Assembly (NCBI GenBank): GCA_032622095.1
Contig: CP136066.1
Coordinates: 44,157,835 to 44,221,834, forward strand
Reading direction: 5' to 3'
From: Siphonodentalium dalli
Lineage: Eukaryota > Mollusca > Scaphopoda > Gadilida > Siphonodentaliidae
DNA: 64,000 nt
Made by a program: the position numbers and the translations under genes
Notes under the pieces: model-generated
What the model saw: the letters and a program-made list of their open reading frames with translations, nothing else
Databases searched by the model: none
What the model was told of the DNA's origin: nothing
Shown here: piece by piece, positions 1 through 10,959 of the stretch
How positions within the stretch are numbered: position 1 is the first letter of the stretch
How the letters are laid out: every line of letters begins with the position of its first letter

Positions 1-1295
1 CAATTCCTCATACATAACTTTGTAAATCCCAAATGATATCATAAAGTAAATGATCATTTGGTGTTGAATCCTGACATATATCATTGTAAATTATTGTGTG
101 ACACCCATATATTGAATAATGTCTGCTCATACTATATATTGAATTATGTCTACTCATGATGTGAATTTCAATGTGAAACCCTCATTTAAGTAATGACTGT
201 ATATGGACACATATTTGTGAAGTATTCAAATGCTGGGAAGAGAACTATGGAAGTTAAATCAATTTCTGACACATAACTATGTAAATCCCAAATGATACCA
301 TAAAGTAAAAGTTCATTTGGTGTTGAATGCTGACATATATAATTGTAAATTATTGTATGACACCCATATATTGAATAATGTCTGCTCATAATGTGAATTT
401 CAATGTAAAAGCTTCACATTAAGTAATGACTGTATATGGAGAAATATTTGTGATGTATTGAGATCCTGGGAATAGAAATAAGGAAGTTAAATCAATTTCT
501 GATACATAACTATGTAAATCCCCATATATTGAATAATGTCTGATCAATATGAGAATTTCAATGTAAAACTCTCATTTAAGTAATGACTGTATATGGAAAT
601 AAATTGAGAAGTATTCAGATCCTGGGAAGAGAAATAAGGAAGTTAAATCAATTTCTGATACATAACTGTGTAAATCCCAAATGATACCATTAAAGTAAAT
701 GTTCATTTGGTGTTGAATGCTGACATATATAACTGTAAATTATGGTATGACACCCATATATTGAATAAGGTCTGCTCATAATGTGAATTTCAATGTAAAA
801 CCTTCATATTAAGTAATGACTGTATATGGAGAATATTTGGGAAGTATCCAGGAAGTTAAATCAATTTCTGATATATGAATATGTAAATCCCAAATGATAA
901 CATAAAGTGAATGTTCATTTGGTGTTGAATGGTGACATATATCATTATAAATTATTGTGTGACACCCATTTCAATATAAAACCCTCATATTGTGTAATGA
1001 CTGTAAATGGAAAAAATGTGAAGTTTTCAGATCAGGGATGAGAAATAAAGAAGTTTAATAAATTTATGATATATTACTATGTAAATCCCAAATGATACCA
1101 TAAAGTAAATTATCATTTGGTGTTGAATGGTGACATATATAATTGTAAATTATTATGTGACACCCACCCATATATTGAATAATGTCTGCCCATAATGTGA
1201 ATTTCAGTGTAAAACCCTCATCGAAGTAATGACTGTATATGGAAAAATATTTGTGAGGTATTCAGATGCTGGGATGAAAAATAAGGAAGTTGAAT
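1..1295. repeat. Higher-order satellite unit, copy 1 (1,295 bp)
   Basis: This is a block of six monomers of about 259, 233, 156, 213, 198 and 236 bp. It is repeated directly as 1296-2590 with an exact offset of 1,295 bp. The first monomer is longer because it carries an extra partial repeat of about 28 bp (around 130-157) that duplicates the ATATTGAAT...GTCTGCTCAT segment. The irregular monomer lengths are shared by both copies, so the six-monomer block was copied as one unit. Confidence 0.93.
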
Positions 1296-2590
1296 CAATT
1301 CCTCATACATAACTTTGTAAATCCCAAATGATATCATAAAGTAAATGATCATTTGGTGTTGAATCCTGACATATATCATTGTAAATTATTGTGTGACACC
1401 CATATATTGAATAATGTCTGCTCATACTATATATTGAATTATGTCTACTCATGATGTGAATTTCAATGTGAAACCCTCATTTAAGTAATGACTGTATATG
1501 GACACATATTTGTGAAGTATTCAAATGCTGGGAAGAGAACTATGGAAGTTAAATCAATTTCTGACACATAACTATGTAAATCCCAAATGATACCATAAAG
1601 TAAAAGTTCATTTGGTGTTGAATGCTGACATATATAATTGTAAATTATTGTATGACACCCATATATTGAATAATGTCTGCTCATAATGTGAATTTCAATG
1701 TAAAAGCTTCACATTAAGTAATGACTGTATATGGAGAAATATTTGTGATGTATTGAGATCCTGGGAATAGAAATAAGGAAGTTAAATCAATTTCTGATAC
1801 ATAACTATGTAAATCCCCATATATTGAATAATGTCTGATCAATATGAGAATTTCAATGTAAAACTCTCATTTAAGTAATGACTGTATATGGAAATAAATT
1901 GAGAAGTATTCAGATCCTGGGAAGAGAAATAAGGAAGTTAAATCAATTTCTGATACATAACTGTGTAAATCCCAAATGATACCATTAAAGTAAATGTTCA
2001 TTTGGTGTTGAATGCTGACATATATAACTGTAAATTATTGTATGACACCCATATATTGAATAAGGTCTGCTCATAATGTGAATTTCAATGTAAAACCTTC
2101 ATATTAAGTAATGACTGTATATGGAGAATATTTGGGAAGTATCCAGGAAGTTAAATCAATTTCTGATATATGAATATGTAAATCCCAAATGATAACATAA
2201 AGTGAATGTTCATTTGGTGTTGAATGGTGACATATATCATTATAAATTATTGTGTGACACCCATTTCAATATAAAACCCTCATATTGTGTAATGACTGTA
2301 AATGGAAAAAATGTGAAGTTTTCAGATCAGGGATGAGAAATAAAGAAGTTTAATAAATTTATGATATATTACTATGTAAATCCCAAATGATACCATAAAG
2401 TAAATTATCATTTGGTGTTGAATGGTGACATATATAATTGTAAATTATTATGTGACACCCACCCATATATTGAATAATGTCTGCCCATAATGTGAATTTC
2501 AGTGTAAAACCCTCATCGAAGTAATGACTGTATATGGAAAAATATTTGTGAGGTATTCAGATGCTGGGATGAAAAATAAGGAGGTTGAAT
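1296..2590. repeat. Higher-order satellite unit, copy 2 (1,295 bp)
   Basis: This is a direct repeat of 1-1295. By eye only about two base differences were noticed (744 versus 2039, and 1287 versus 2582), which means identity above 99.5% and a very recent duplication or active homogenisation. All internal deletions and the 28-bp partial repeat are preserved. The block is followed at 2591 by a third start of the same phrase. That third segment lacks the 28-bp partial repeat and then diverges. Confidence 0.93.
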
Positions 2591-4170
2591 CAATTCCTCA
2601 TACATAACTTTGTAAATCCCAAATGATATCATAAAGTAAATGATCATTTGGTGTCGAATCCTGACATATATCATTGTAAATTATTGTGTGACACCCATAT
2701 ATTGAATAAAGTCTGCTCATAATGTGAATTTCAATGTGAAACCCTCATTTAAGTAATGACTGTATATGGACACATATTTGTGAAGTATTCAAATGCTGGG
2801 AAGAGAACTATGGAAGTTAAATCAATTTCTGACACATAACTATGTAAATCCCAAATGATACCATAAAGTAAATGTTCATTTGGTGTTGAATGCTGACATA
2901 TATAATTATAAATTATTGTATGACACCCATATATTGAATAATGTCGGCTCATAATGTGAATTTCAATGTAAAACCTTCACATTAAGTAATGACTGTATAT
3001 GGAGAAATATTTGTGAAGTATTCAGATGCTAGGAATAGAAATAAGGAAGTTAAATCAATTTCTGATATATGACTATTTAAATCCCAAATGATACCATAAA
3101 GTAAATGTTCATTTGGTGTTGAATGCTGACATATATAATTGTAAAGTATTCTATGACACCCGTATATTGAATAATGTCTAGTCATAATGTGAATCTCAAT
3201 GTAAAACCCTCATTTAAACTCTATATGGAAATATATTGTGAAGTATTCAGATCCTGGGAAGAGCAAAAAGGAAGTTAAATCAATTTCGGATACATAACTA
3301 TGTAAATCCCAAAAGAAACCAAAAAGTAAATGTTCATTTGGTGTTGAATGCTGACATATATAATTGTAAATTATTGTATGACACTCATATATTGAATAGT
3401 GTCTGCTCATAATGTGAATTTCAATGTAAAATCTTCATATTAAGTAATGACTGTATATGGAGAAATATTTATAAAGTATTCAGATGCAAGGAAGAGAAAT
3501 AAGGAAGTTAAATCAATTTCTGAAATATGACTATGTAAATCACAAATGATAACATACAGTAAATGTTCATTTGATGTTGAATGGTGACATATATCATTGT
3601 AAATTATTGTGTGACACCCACCCATATATTGAATAATGTCTGCTCATAATGTGAATTTCAATATAAAACCCTCATATTGTCTAATGACTGTAAATGGAAA
3701 ATAATTGTGAAGTATTCAGATCATGGGAAGAGAAATAAAGAAGATAAATAAATTTATGATATATAACTATATAAATCCCAAATGATACCATAAAGTAAAT
3801 GTTCATTTGGTGTTGAATGCTGACATATATAAGTGTAGATTATTGTGTGACACCCATGTATTGAATAATGTCTGCCCATAATGTGAATTTCAATTTAAAC
3901 AATGATTCCAAAAAGTAAATGTTCATTTGGTGTTGAATGCTGATATTATAACTGTAAATTATTATGTGACAACCATGTGTTGAATAATGTCTGCTCATGA
4001 TGTGAATGTCTTTGTAAATCCCAAATGCAAAAGATACCATAAAGTAAATGTTCATTTGGTATCGAATGCTGACATATATGATTGTAAATTATAATGTGAC
4101 ACCCATATATTGAACAATGTCTGCTTATGGTGTGACTTTCAATGTAAAACCCTCATAATAAGTAATGACT
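2591..4170. repeat. Diverged satellite monomers beyond the higher-order block
   Basis: Monomers begin at about 2591, 2823, 3056, 3281, 3514 and 3760, spaced 225-246 bp. They resemble those of the 1,295-bp block but are not copies of its six-monomer order. From about 3,890 the monomers are shortened and scrambled, and they end near 4,170. This is the usual pattern of a satellite edge: homogenised inside and decaying toward the boundary. Confidence 0.85.
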
Positions 4171-5254
4171 ATTTGTAAAAAAAAAATTCCATTTATTACC
4201 CACCCAAAAAGAAAATAAACCCAACCTTACTGTATTATATCACACATATACAATTTGACCATGTTCAATCCAAGCAGCATAAACTTCACAACATTGTCCA
4301 GTACACTAAGGTTGTAAAACCAACAAATATGATCGACCCTTCCAAAATCAACAAACTTAAAATGTTTGAATAATACGCTAGATTGTGAGCGCACCCTTAG
4401 GATCAGGGGTTACGGTGAAGTTGGAAATATTGGTTTATTTTGAGACTCACATTGTCACTAGTCATGTAGATTAATGAGAGGGGTTGCATTACTACCGGCA
4501 CGGGCCAGTGCACTGCTATAGTCTTCTTATACACAATACCATATTAGAATAATCCAAGAAGAATCATACGTTGATAAACTTCATTCGACTTCAACATCTA
4601 TCAGAACACAACGCGAGTTTGTCGAACACAATAACGCTTGAAAGCAATACCAAGCAGTGGGTCAAATCTATCACCACCTGATGAATAGAACATGTCAGTT
4701 CACACCAAACTGCCACATTTATCCCGTGAAACACGATGGATATCATTGGTAGGTCAGACACAAGTTATTGTGACCCTAATCATACCAATCTTACACGTCG
4801 TGACTTTGTAATATTCCGATTCCATGTCATTTTTGGCCAATTTGCATACGCAGGACTACGCGTACATGATCCAACTATGAAATCATGCCGTGTGTTTTTT
4901 TTCTTCTTTTCATTGTTTGTATCCCCCAACATTAATATTAACCAACATGTATATCAGTCACCAGATTAGTTCAACATGTTTGCCAATATTATTGGGTCTT
5001 CGTTAACAGTATTGTCTGTCGTGTCTTATATTAGCCTTTGCTGTATATATATATAATGTATACCTCCTATCAACTGCTTTGTTTACATATACTCATGCTG
5101 TGAATATTTATGCTTTTTGAATTAATATATATGTATGACAAGGATGTGCGAGAAGGGACGACAAAGAAACAACACTTCTGTGTGATTCAACAAATTGGAA
5201 AATTAAAAACCAGGGGCAAGCGAGATAACTCTAAATTTAACATAGGCACTATTG
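4171..5254. other. Unique non-coding DNA before the LINE reading frame
   Basis: No tandem repeat, RNA gene or convincing coding region was seen here. The stretch starts with a short A-run next to the satellite edge and contains a short TA-rich run near 5045-5056. A 77-codon open frame at 4736-4969 has a run of phenylalanines from a T-rich tract and no recognisable domain, so it is not called as a gene. Because the LINE frame starts at 5255 and no ORF1-like frame lies upstream, part of this stretch may be the LINE 5' untranslated leader. Its left boundary could not be placed. Confidence 0.5.
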
Positions 5255-6906
5255 ATGGCTACCGATAGAATAACTCTTGGTGAGCTCCAGGGTGACAATT
5301 ACAATTTCGCATCTATTTATAAGGGAGATGACTGCGATGAAAGCACCATTTATGACATAATTAATCATTCTTCAGAATATTACGCTCCATCAAAAATAAA
5401 AGAAAAAATACCATCTAATGGGAAGACGAAGACCTTTCTGGGTCTAAACTGTCGAAGTTTGAAGGCAAACTGGAACTCGTTTGTAGATCTTCTCTGCAAC
5501 ATTCAACCACAGTCATGCGGAAACTTATTCGATGTTATCGCTCTCTCCGAAGTCTTTAAAATTAGAGATACTCACTCATTAGAAGGGTACCACCCCTTTG
5601 AATATAAATCTAGACCAGATGATGACGATGGACACGGAGGCATCGGACTCTTTATAAAAAGCAATCTAAAATATAAACTGCGTCCTGATCTGTCGATATT
5701 TATTCCCCATGTAATCGAAACTTTGTTTGTAGAAATACACCCAGGAAAGAATAATTCGTATGTCGTTGGATCCATATACAGACCAAATAGTGCTCCATTA
5801 GCTGACATCTCGGAATTTTCGGACCAACTTGATAATATTATCATAAAAATAAACGAATCTAATTCTAAAGCATATCTTATAGGTGACTACAACATTGACT
5901 TATTACACACAAATAATCATAATAAAACCAGTGAATTCGTTAGCAAAATGTTCGAACGAGGATTTATACCATTGATAACCAAACCAACGAGGGTAACTGA
6001 GTTCTCAGCAACTTTAATTGATCATATATACACAAATAACATATCAAACTGTAAATTCACCAGCGGAATAATACTAACAGACGTTTCCGATCACTTTGGT
6101 ACGTTCCATATTGAGACCAATACTACATGCGAAACATTGTCAGAAAATAACTCAACGCTAATACCAACTCGGATAATGTCAGAAAACAACTTCAGAAAGT
6201 TTAAAAGTATACTAAACAGCTATTCGTTTGAAGAAGTATTCAGATGCCGAGATGTTAATCTCGCATATAACTCGTTCCTTAATATTTATTCACTTGCTCA
6301 AGAGGAGGCATTTCCCTTAATAACCAAAAAACTGCCAAATAAATATATTAAACGCGAACCTTGGATGACAACGGGTCTACTAAAATCGTCAATAGAAAAA
6401 CATAAAATATATATAAAAAAATTAAAAATTCCAACCAACCAAAACATTGACAAATATAAGAATTACTGTCGAATATACAATCAGCTAAGAAGAAAATGTA
6501 AAAACCAATATTACGACCATGCACTAAAAGAAAACCAATCTAACATGAGACGAACATGGTCAATATTGAAAGACGCATTAAAGATGTCTCATGACACACT
6601 TAAAATTCCAACTGAATTCCTAGTAAATGGAACCACGAACATAACCGACCCAATATCGATAGCATGTACTTTCAACAACTACTTTTCAGACATAGGTCGA
6701 AAAATTAATAGCTCAATTTCACCTCGACCAGGTTTGGACTTTACAACTTACTTATCGAATAACAACAAATCGAATTTCTTCATGTTTCCTACAAATTCAG
6801 ATGAAGTGCTCAAGTTGAGTTCAAATTTATCCAGCAAGTCATCTACGGACTTCAATAATGTTTCTGTAAAGTTAATGAAACGAACAATTAATGAAACCGT
6901 CGACCC
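5255..6906 (+). CDS. LINE (non-LTR retrotransposon) polyprotein, N-terminal part with endonuclease domain
   Basis: The frame is open for 550 codons from the ATG at 5255; a TTG one codon upstream is not a likely eukaryotic start. Residues 1-60 are acidic with no recognised domain. Residues about 61-285 form an endonuclease/exonuclease/phosphatase (EEP) fold. Its motifs appear in order: LNCRSL (Asn65), ALSEVF (Glu99), GGIGLFI, SIYRPN, GDYNIDLL (Asp211, Asn213), TLIDHIYTN and SDHFGTF (Asp279, His280). All expected catalytic residues are present. In this family the domain nicks genomic DNA to prime reverse transcription. The linker PWMTTGLLKS and the FNNYFSDIGRKI segment are typical of the region between endonuclease and reverse transcriptase in CR1/L2/Jockey-type elements. 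The frame then enters a run of N, so the reverse transcriptase is not visible. No stop or frameshift occurs before the gap, which suggests a young copy. The clade assignment within non-LTR elements is uncertain. Confidence 0.9.
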
Positions 6907-7006
6907 NNNNNNNNNNNNNNNNNNNNNNNNNNNNNNNNNNNNNNNNNNNNNNNNNNNNNNNNNNNNNNNNNNNNNNNNNNNNNNNNNNNNNNNNNNNNNN
7001 NNNNNN
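6907..7006. other. Assembly gap of exactly 100 N
   Basis: A run of 100 N is the usual placeholder for a gap of unknown size. It interrupts the LINE frame just before the reverse transcriptase. The sequence after it shows no reverse-transcriptase coding, so either the missing sequence is much longer than 100 bases or the two sides were not originally adjacent. Open frames spanning the N-run on either strand are artefacts. Confidence 0.98.
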
Positions 7007-7080
7007 TAGTAGTGTAGTAGTGTGGTGCAGGCCAAATTGAGTGGGATGCGAGATATTAAAAGTCAATATATCAATACATA

Positions 7081-7202
7081 TTGAGATGTTTGTTGAAATA
7101 TGGTATCAGTCTAATAGGCACCAACTGTATTGTCTGTTTGGGCCTAGTGATGTTGATCCAAATAGCATATGAGTAAAAAATGTGATTAAACAAACATCTC
7201 AA
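7081..7202. repeat. Perfect 14-bp inverted repeat enclosing 94 bp
   Basis: TTGAGATGTTTGTT at 7081-7094 is the exact reverse complement of AACAAACATCTCAA at 7189-7202. The whole structure is 122 bp. A 14-bp perfect match at this spacing is unlikely by chance. It could be a short non-autonomous DNA transposon (MITE) with 14-bp terminal inverted repeats or a hairpin-forming element. No obvious target-site duplication flanks it: CATA lies on the left and GAGG on the right. Confidence 0.6.
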
Positions 7203-7208
7203 GAGGTG

Positions 7209-7312
7209 TGACGAAACAGGGTTCGTAAATTACCGTCGGCACCAGGACATTCGGTATCAGTACCGCAGTGAGAACAGTATCGGAACCGCGGTACTGGTAC
7301 CCGCGGTACCAA
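7209..7312. repeat. GC-rich palindromic patch, possible hAT-type transposon end
   Basis: In AT-rich surroundings this patch has CAGGGTTCGTAAATTACCG (from 7215) followed by repeated GGTAC/CCGCGG words. These include ACCGCGGT, a second CCGCGG-like word, and the hairpin GGTACC-CGC-GGTACC at 7296-7310. A CAGGG start followed by subterminal palindromic words resembles the ends of some hAT-superfamily DNA transposons. No transposase, convincing partner end or 8-bp target duplication was found; a loose CCCCTG candidate lies near 7578. The transposon reading is therefore only a suggestion. Confidence 0.35.
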
Positions 7313-7852
7313 TAATATTTTACTTCCACCAACAGGTGATGCGCAAGGAAATACATCAATATCAACAGTTTTTTGATCGATGACAAGGTTTTGTCGGACT
7401 TGTCGATTATTGAAGTACAGGTTTCAATATAATCCTTAGTCAATCCAGACCATTATAGATATTTTCCTATCCGTAAATTTTCACATTTAATTTAGTTATG
7501 CATATTAAATCAATTGCTATATTTCGGCTGATGGTATGTACATGCATCAACGCTTATTTCCCATACGGACTTAGTGACCCCTGATATCCCATCCACTATA
7601 CATACACGTACTCGATTAGCTTTTCTCACGAAACCATTTATATTTAGACAAAATGAAGTAATATAACATATTTACAAAAGAGACCGATAATTGTACAAAC
7701 GAGGAAGTCTGAACGTCGACAAAAACAAAAAACAAAAACAAATTATTCGTTTCTGAATAGACACAGTTTTTCCTATAGCAATCACCCACATATTTCACTC
7801 CATTTCATCTTCTGTAACTTTCTCTTCCCCTCTTCTTACCTATGTTTTGCCT

Positions 7853-8782
<930 letters not shown>

Positions 8783-9870
8783 CATCGTTGGTGAGTAGAC
8801 TACTGGTAGTTGTCCCTTGGCACATCGTAGATGAGTAGACTACTGAATAGTTGTCCCTTGGTACATCGCTAGATGCGTAGACTACTGAGTAGTTGTCCCT
8901 TGGCACATCGTTGATGAGTAGATTACTGGGTAGTTGTCCCTTGGCACATCGTAGATGAGTATACTACTGAGTAGTTGTCCCTTGGCACATCGTAGATGAG
9001 TAGACTACTGAGTAGTTGTCCCATGGCACATCGTAGATGAGTAGACTACTGGGTAGTTGTCCCTTGGCACATCGTTGATGAGTAGATTTACTGGGTAGTT
9101 GTCCCTTGGCACATCGTAGATGAGTAGACTACTGGTTAGTTGTCCCCCTTGACACATCGTAGATGAGTAGACTACTGAGTAGTTGTCCCTTGACACCATC
9201 GTAGATGAGTAGACTACTGGGTAGTTGTCCATCGGCACATCGTAGATGAGTAGACTACTGAGTAGTTGTCCCTTGACACATCGTAGATGAGTAGACTACT
9301 GGGTAGTTGTTCCTTGGCACATCGTAGATGAGTAGACTACTGGGTAGTTGTCCCTTGGCACATCGTAGATGAGTAGACTACTGAGTAGTTGTCCCTTGGC
9401 ACATCGTAGATGAGTAGACTACTGAGTAGTTGTCCCTTGGCACATCGTAGATGAGTAGACTACTGAGTAGTTGTCCCTTGGCACATCGTAGATGAGTAGA
9501 CTACTGGGTAGTTGTCCCTTGTCACATCGTAGATGAGTAGACTACTGAGTAGTTGTCCCTTGGCACATCGTAGATGAGTAGACAACTGAGTAGTTGTCCC
9601 TTGTCACATCGTAGATGAGTAGACTACTGAGTAGTTGCCCCTTGTCACATCGTATATGAGTAGACTACTGAGTAGTTGTCCCTTGGCACATCGTAGATGA
9701 GTAGACTACTGGGTAGTTGTCCCTTGTCACATCGTAGATGAGTAGACTACTGGGTAGTTGTCCCTTGTCACATCGTAGATGAGTAGACTACTGAGTAGTG
9801 GTCCCTTGGCACATCGTAGATGAGTAGACTACTGAGTAGTTGTCCGTTGGCACATCGTAGATGAGTAGAC

Positions 9871-9900
9871 TACTGAGTAGATGAGTAGACTACTGAGTAG
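9871..9900. repeat. Partial 20-bp unit duplication inside block 1
   Basis: The segment ATGAGTAGACTACTGAGTAG occurs twice back to back instead of continuing into TTGTCC. The join is at the word GTAG, which occurs both in the CATCGTAGATGAG part and in the CTGAGTAGTTG part of the unit. This is what illegitimate exchange or slippage at a 4-bp microhomology would leave. Confidence 0.85.
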
Positions 9901-10959
9901 TTGTCCCTTGGCACATCGTATATGAGTAGACTACTGGGTAGTTGTCTCTTGGCACATCGTTGATGAGTAGACTACTGGGTAGTTGTCCCTTGGCCCATCG
10001 TTGGTGAGTAGACTACTGAGTAGTTGTCCCTTGGCACATCGTAGATGAGTAGACTACTGAGTAGTTGTCCCTTGGCACATCGTAGATGAGTAGACTACTG
10101 GGTAGTTGTCCCTTGGCACATCGTAGATGAGTAGACTACTGAGTAGTTGTCCCTTGGCACATCGTAGATGAGTAGACTACTGAGTAGTTGTACCTTGGCA
10201 CATCGTATATGAGTAGACTACTGGGTAGTTGTCTCTTGTCACATCGTTGATGAGTAGTCTACTGGGTAGTTGTCCCTTGGCACATCGTTGGTGAGTAGAC
10301 TACTGAGTAGTTGTCCCTTGGCACATCGTAGATGAGTAGACTATTGAGTAGTTGTCCCTTGGCACATCGTAGATGAGTAGACTACTGGGTAGTTGTCCCT
10401 TGGCACATCGTAGATGAGTAGACTACTGAGTAGTTGTCCCTTGGCACATCGTAGATGAGTAGACTACTGAGTAGTTGTCCCTTGACACATCGTATATTAG
10501 TAGACTACTGAGTAGTTGTCCCTTGGCACATCGTAGATGAGTAGACTACTGAGTAGTTGTCCCTTGACACATCGTAGATGAGTAGACTACTGAGTAGTTG
10601 TCCCTCGGCACATCGTAGATGAGTAAACTACTGAGTAGTTGTCCCTCGGCACATCGTAGATGAGTAAACTACTGAGTAGTTGTCCCTTGGCACATCGTTG
10701 ATGAGTAGACTACTGAGTAGTTGTCCCTTGGCACATCGTAGATGAGTAGACTACTGAGTAGTTGTCCCTTGGCACATCGTAGATGAGTAGACCTACTGAG
10801 TAGTTGTCCCTTGGCACATCGTAGATGAGTAGACTACTGGGTAGTTGTCCCTTGGTACATCGTAGATGAGTAGACTACTGAGTAGTTGTCCCTTGGCACA
10901 TCGTAGATGAGTAGACTACTGAGTATTTGTCCCTTGGCACATCGTAGATGAGTAGACTA

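Larger units (their letters stand above)
1..4170. repeat. AT-rich satellite array, about 230-bp monomer
   Basis: A conserved phrase, CAATTTCTGATACATAAC and its variants, recurs at about 1, 260, 493, 649, 862, 1060, 1296, 2591, 2823, 3056, 3281, 3514 and 3760. Full monomers are therefore about 225-236 bp, and some are shortened to 156-213 bp by internal deletions. Every full monomer also carries TCATTTGGTGTTGAATG and GTAATGACTGTATATGG. The array decays after about 3,900 and stops near 4,170, next to a short A-run (about 4177-4186). It starts in mid-array at base 1, so it very likely continues to the left of the window. Monomers share a minus-strand open frame of about 67 codons, but this simply follows repeat identity. 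No match to a named satellite family is claimed. Confidence 0.95.
7007..7856. other. Unique AT-rich DNA between the gap and the CT microsatellite
   Basis: No coding sequence is supported here. The start, TAGTAGTGTAGTAGTGTGG, is a short TAG/TGG-rich simple sequence at the gap edge. The region holds a perfect 14-bp inverted repeat (7081-7202) and a GC-rich palindromic patch (about 7209-7312), described separately. The remainder to 7856 is ordinary AT-rich sequence. Minus-strand open frames of 60-85 codons at 7186-7443 and 7616-7798 show no recognisable domain. Confidence 0.6.

Noticed and set aside
186-4055. Repeated minus-strand 61-71 codon frames in the AT-rich satellite
   Set aside because: The peptides are conserved only because the DNA monomers are. 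The monomer is not a multiple of three, frames end within each monomer, and base changes show no coding bias that I could see.
4736-4969. 77-codon plus-strand open frame upstream of the LINE
   Set aside because: It has a poly-Phe run from a T tract, no domain and no match to an ORF1 architecture (no zinc knuckle or coiled coil).
5572-5844. 90-codon minus-strand open frame
   Set aside because: It is the antisense shadow of the LINE endonuclease frame.
6748-7066. Minus-strand open frames across the N-run
   Set aside because: They stay open only because N positions translate as unknown residues.
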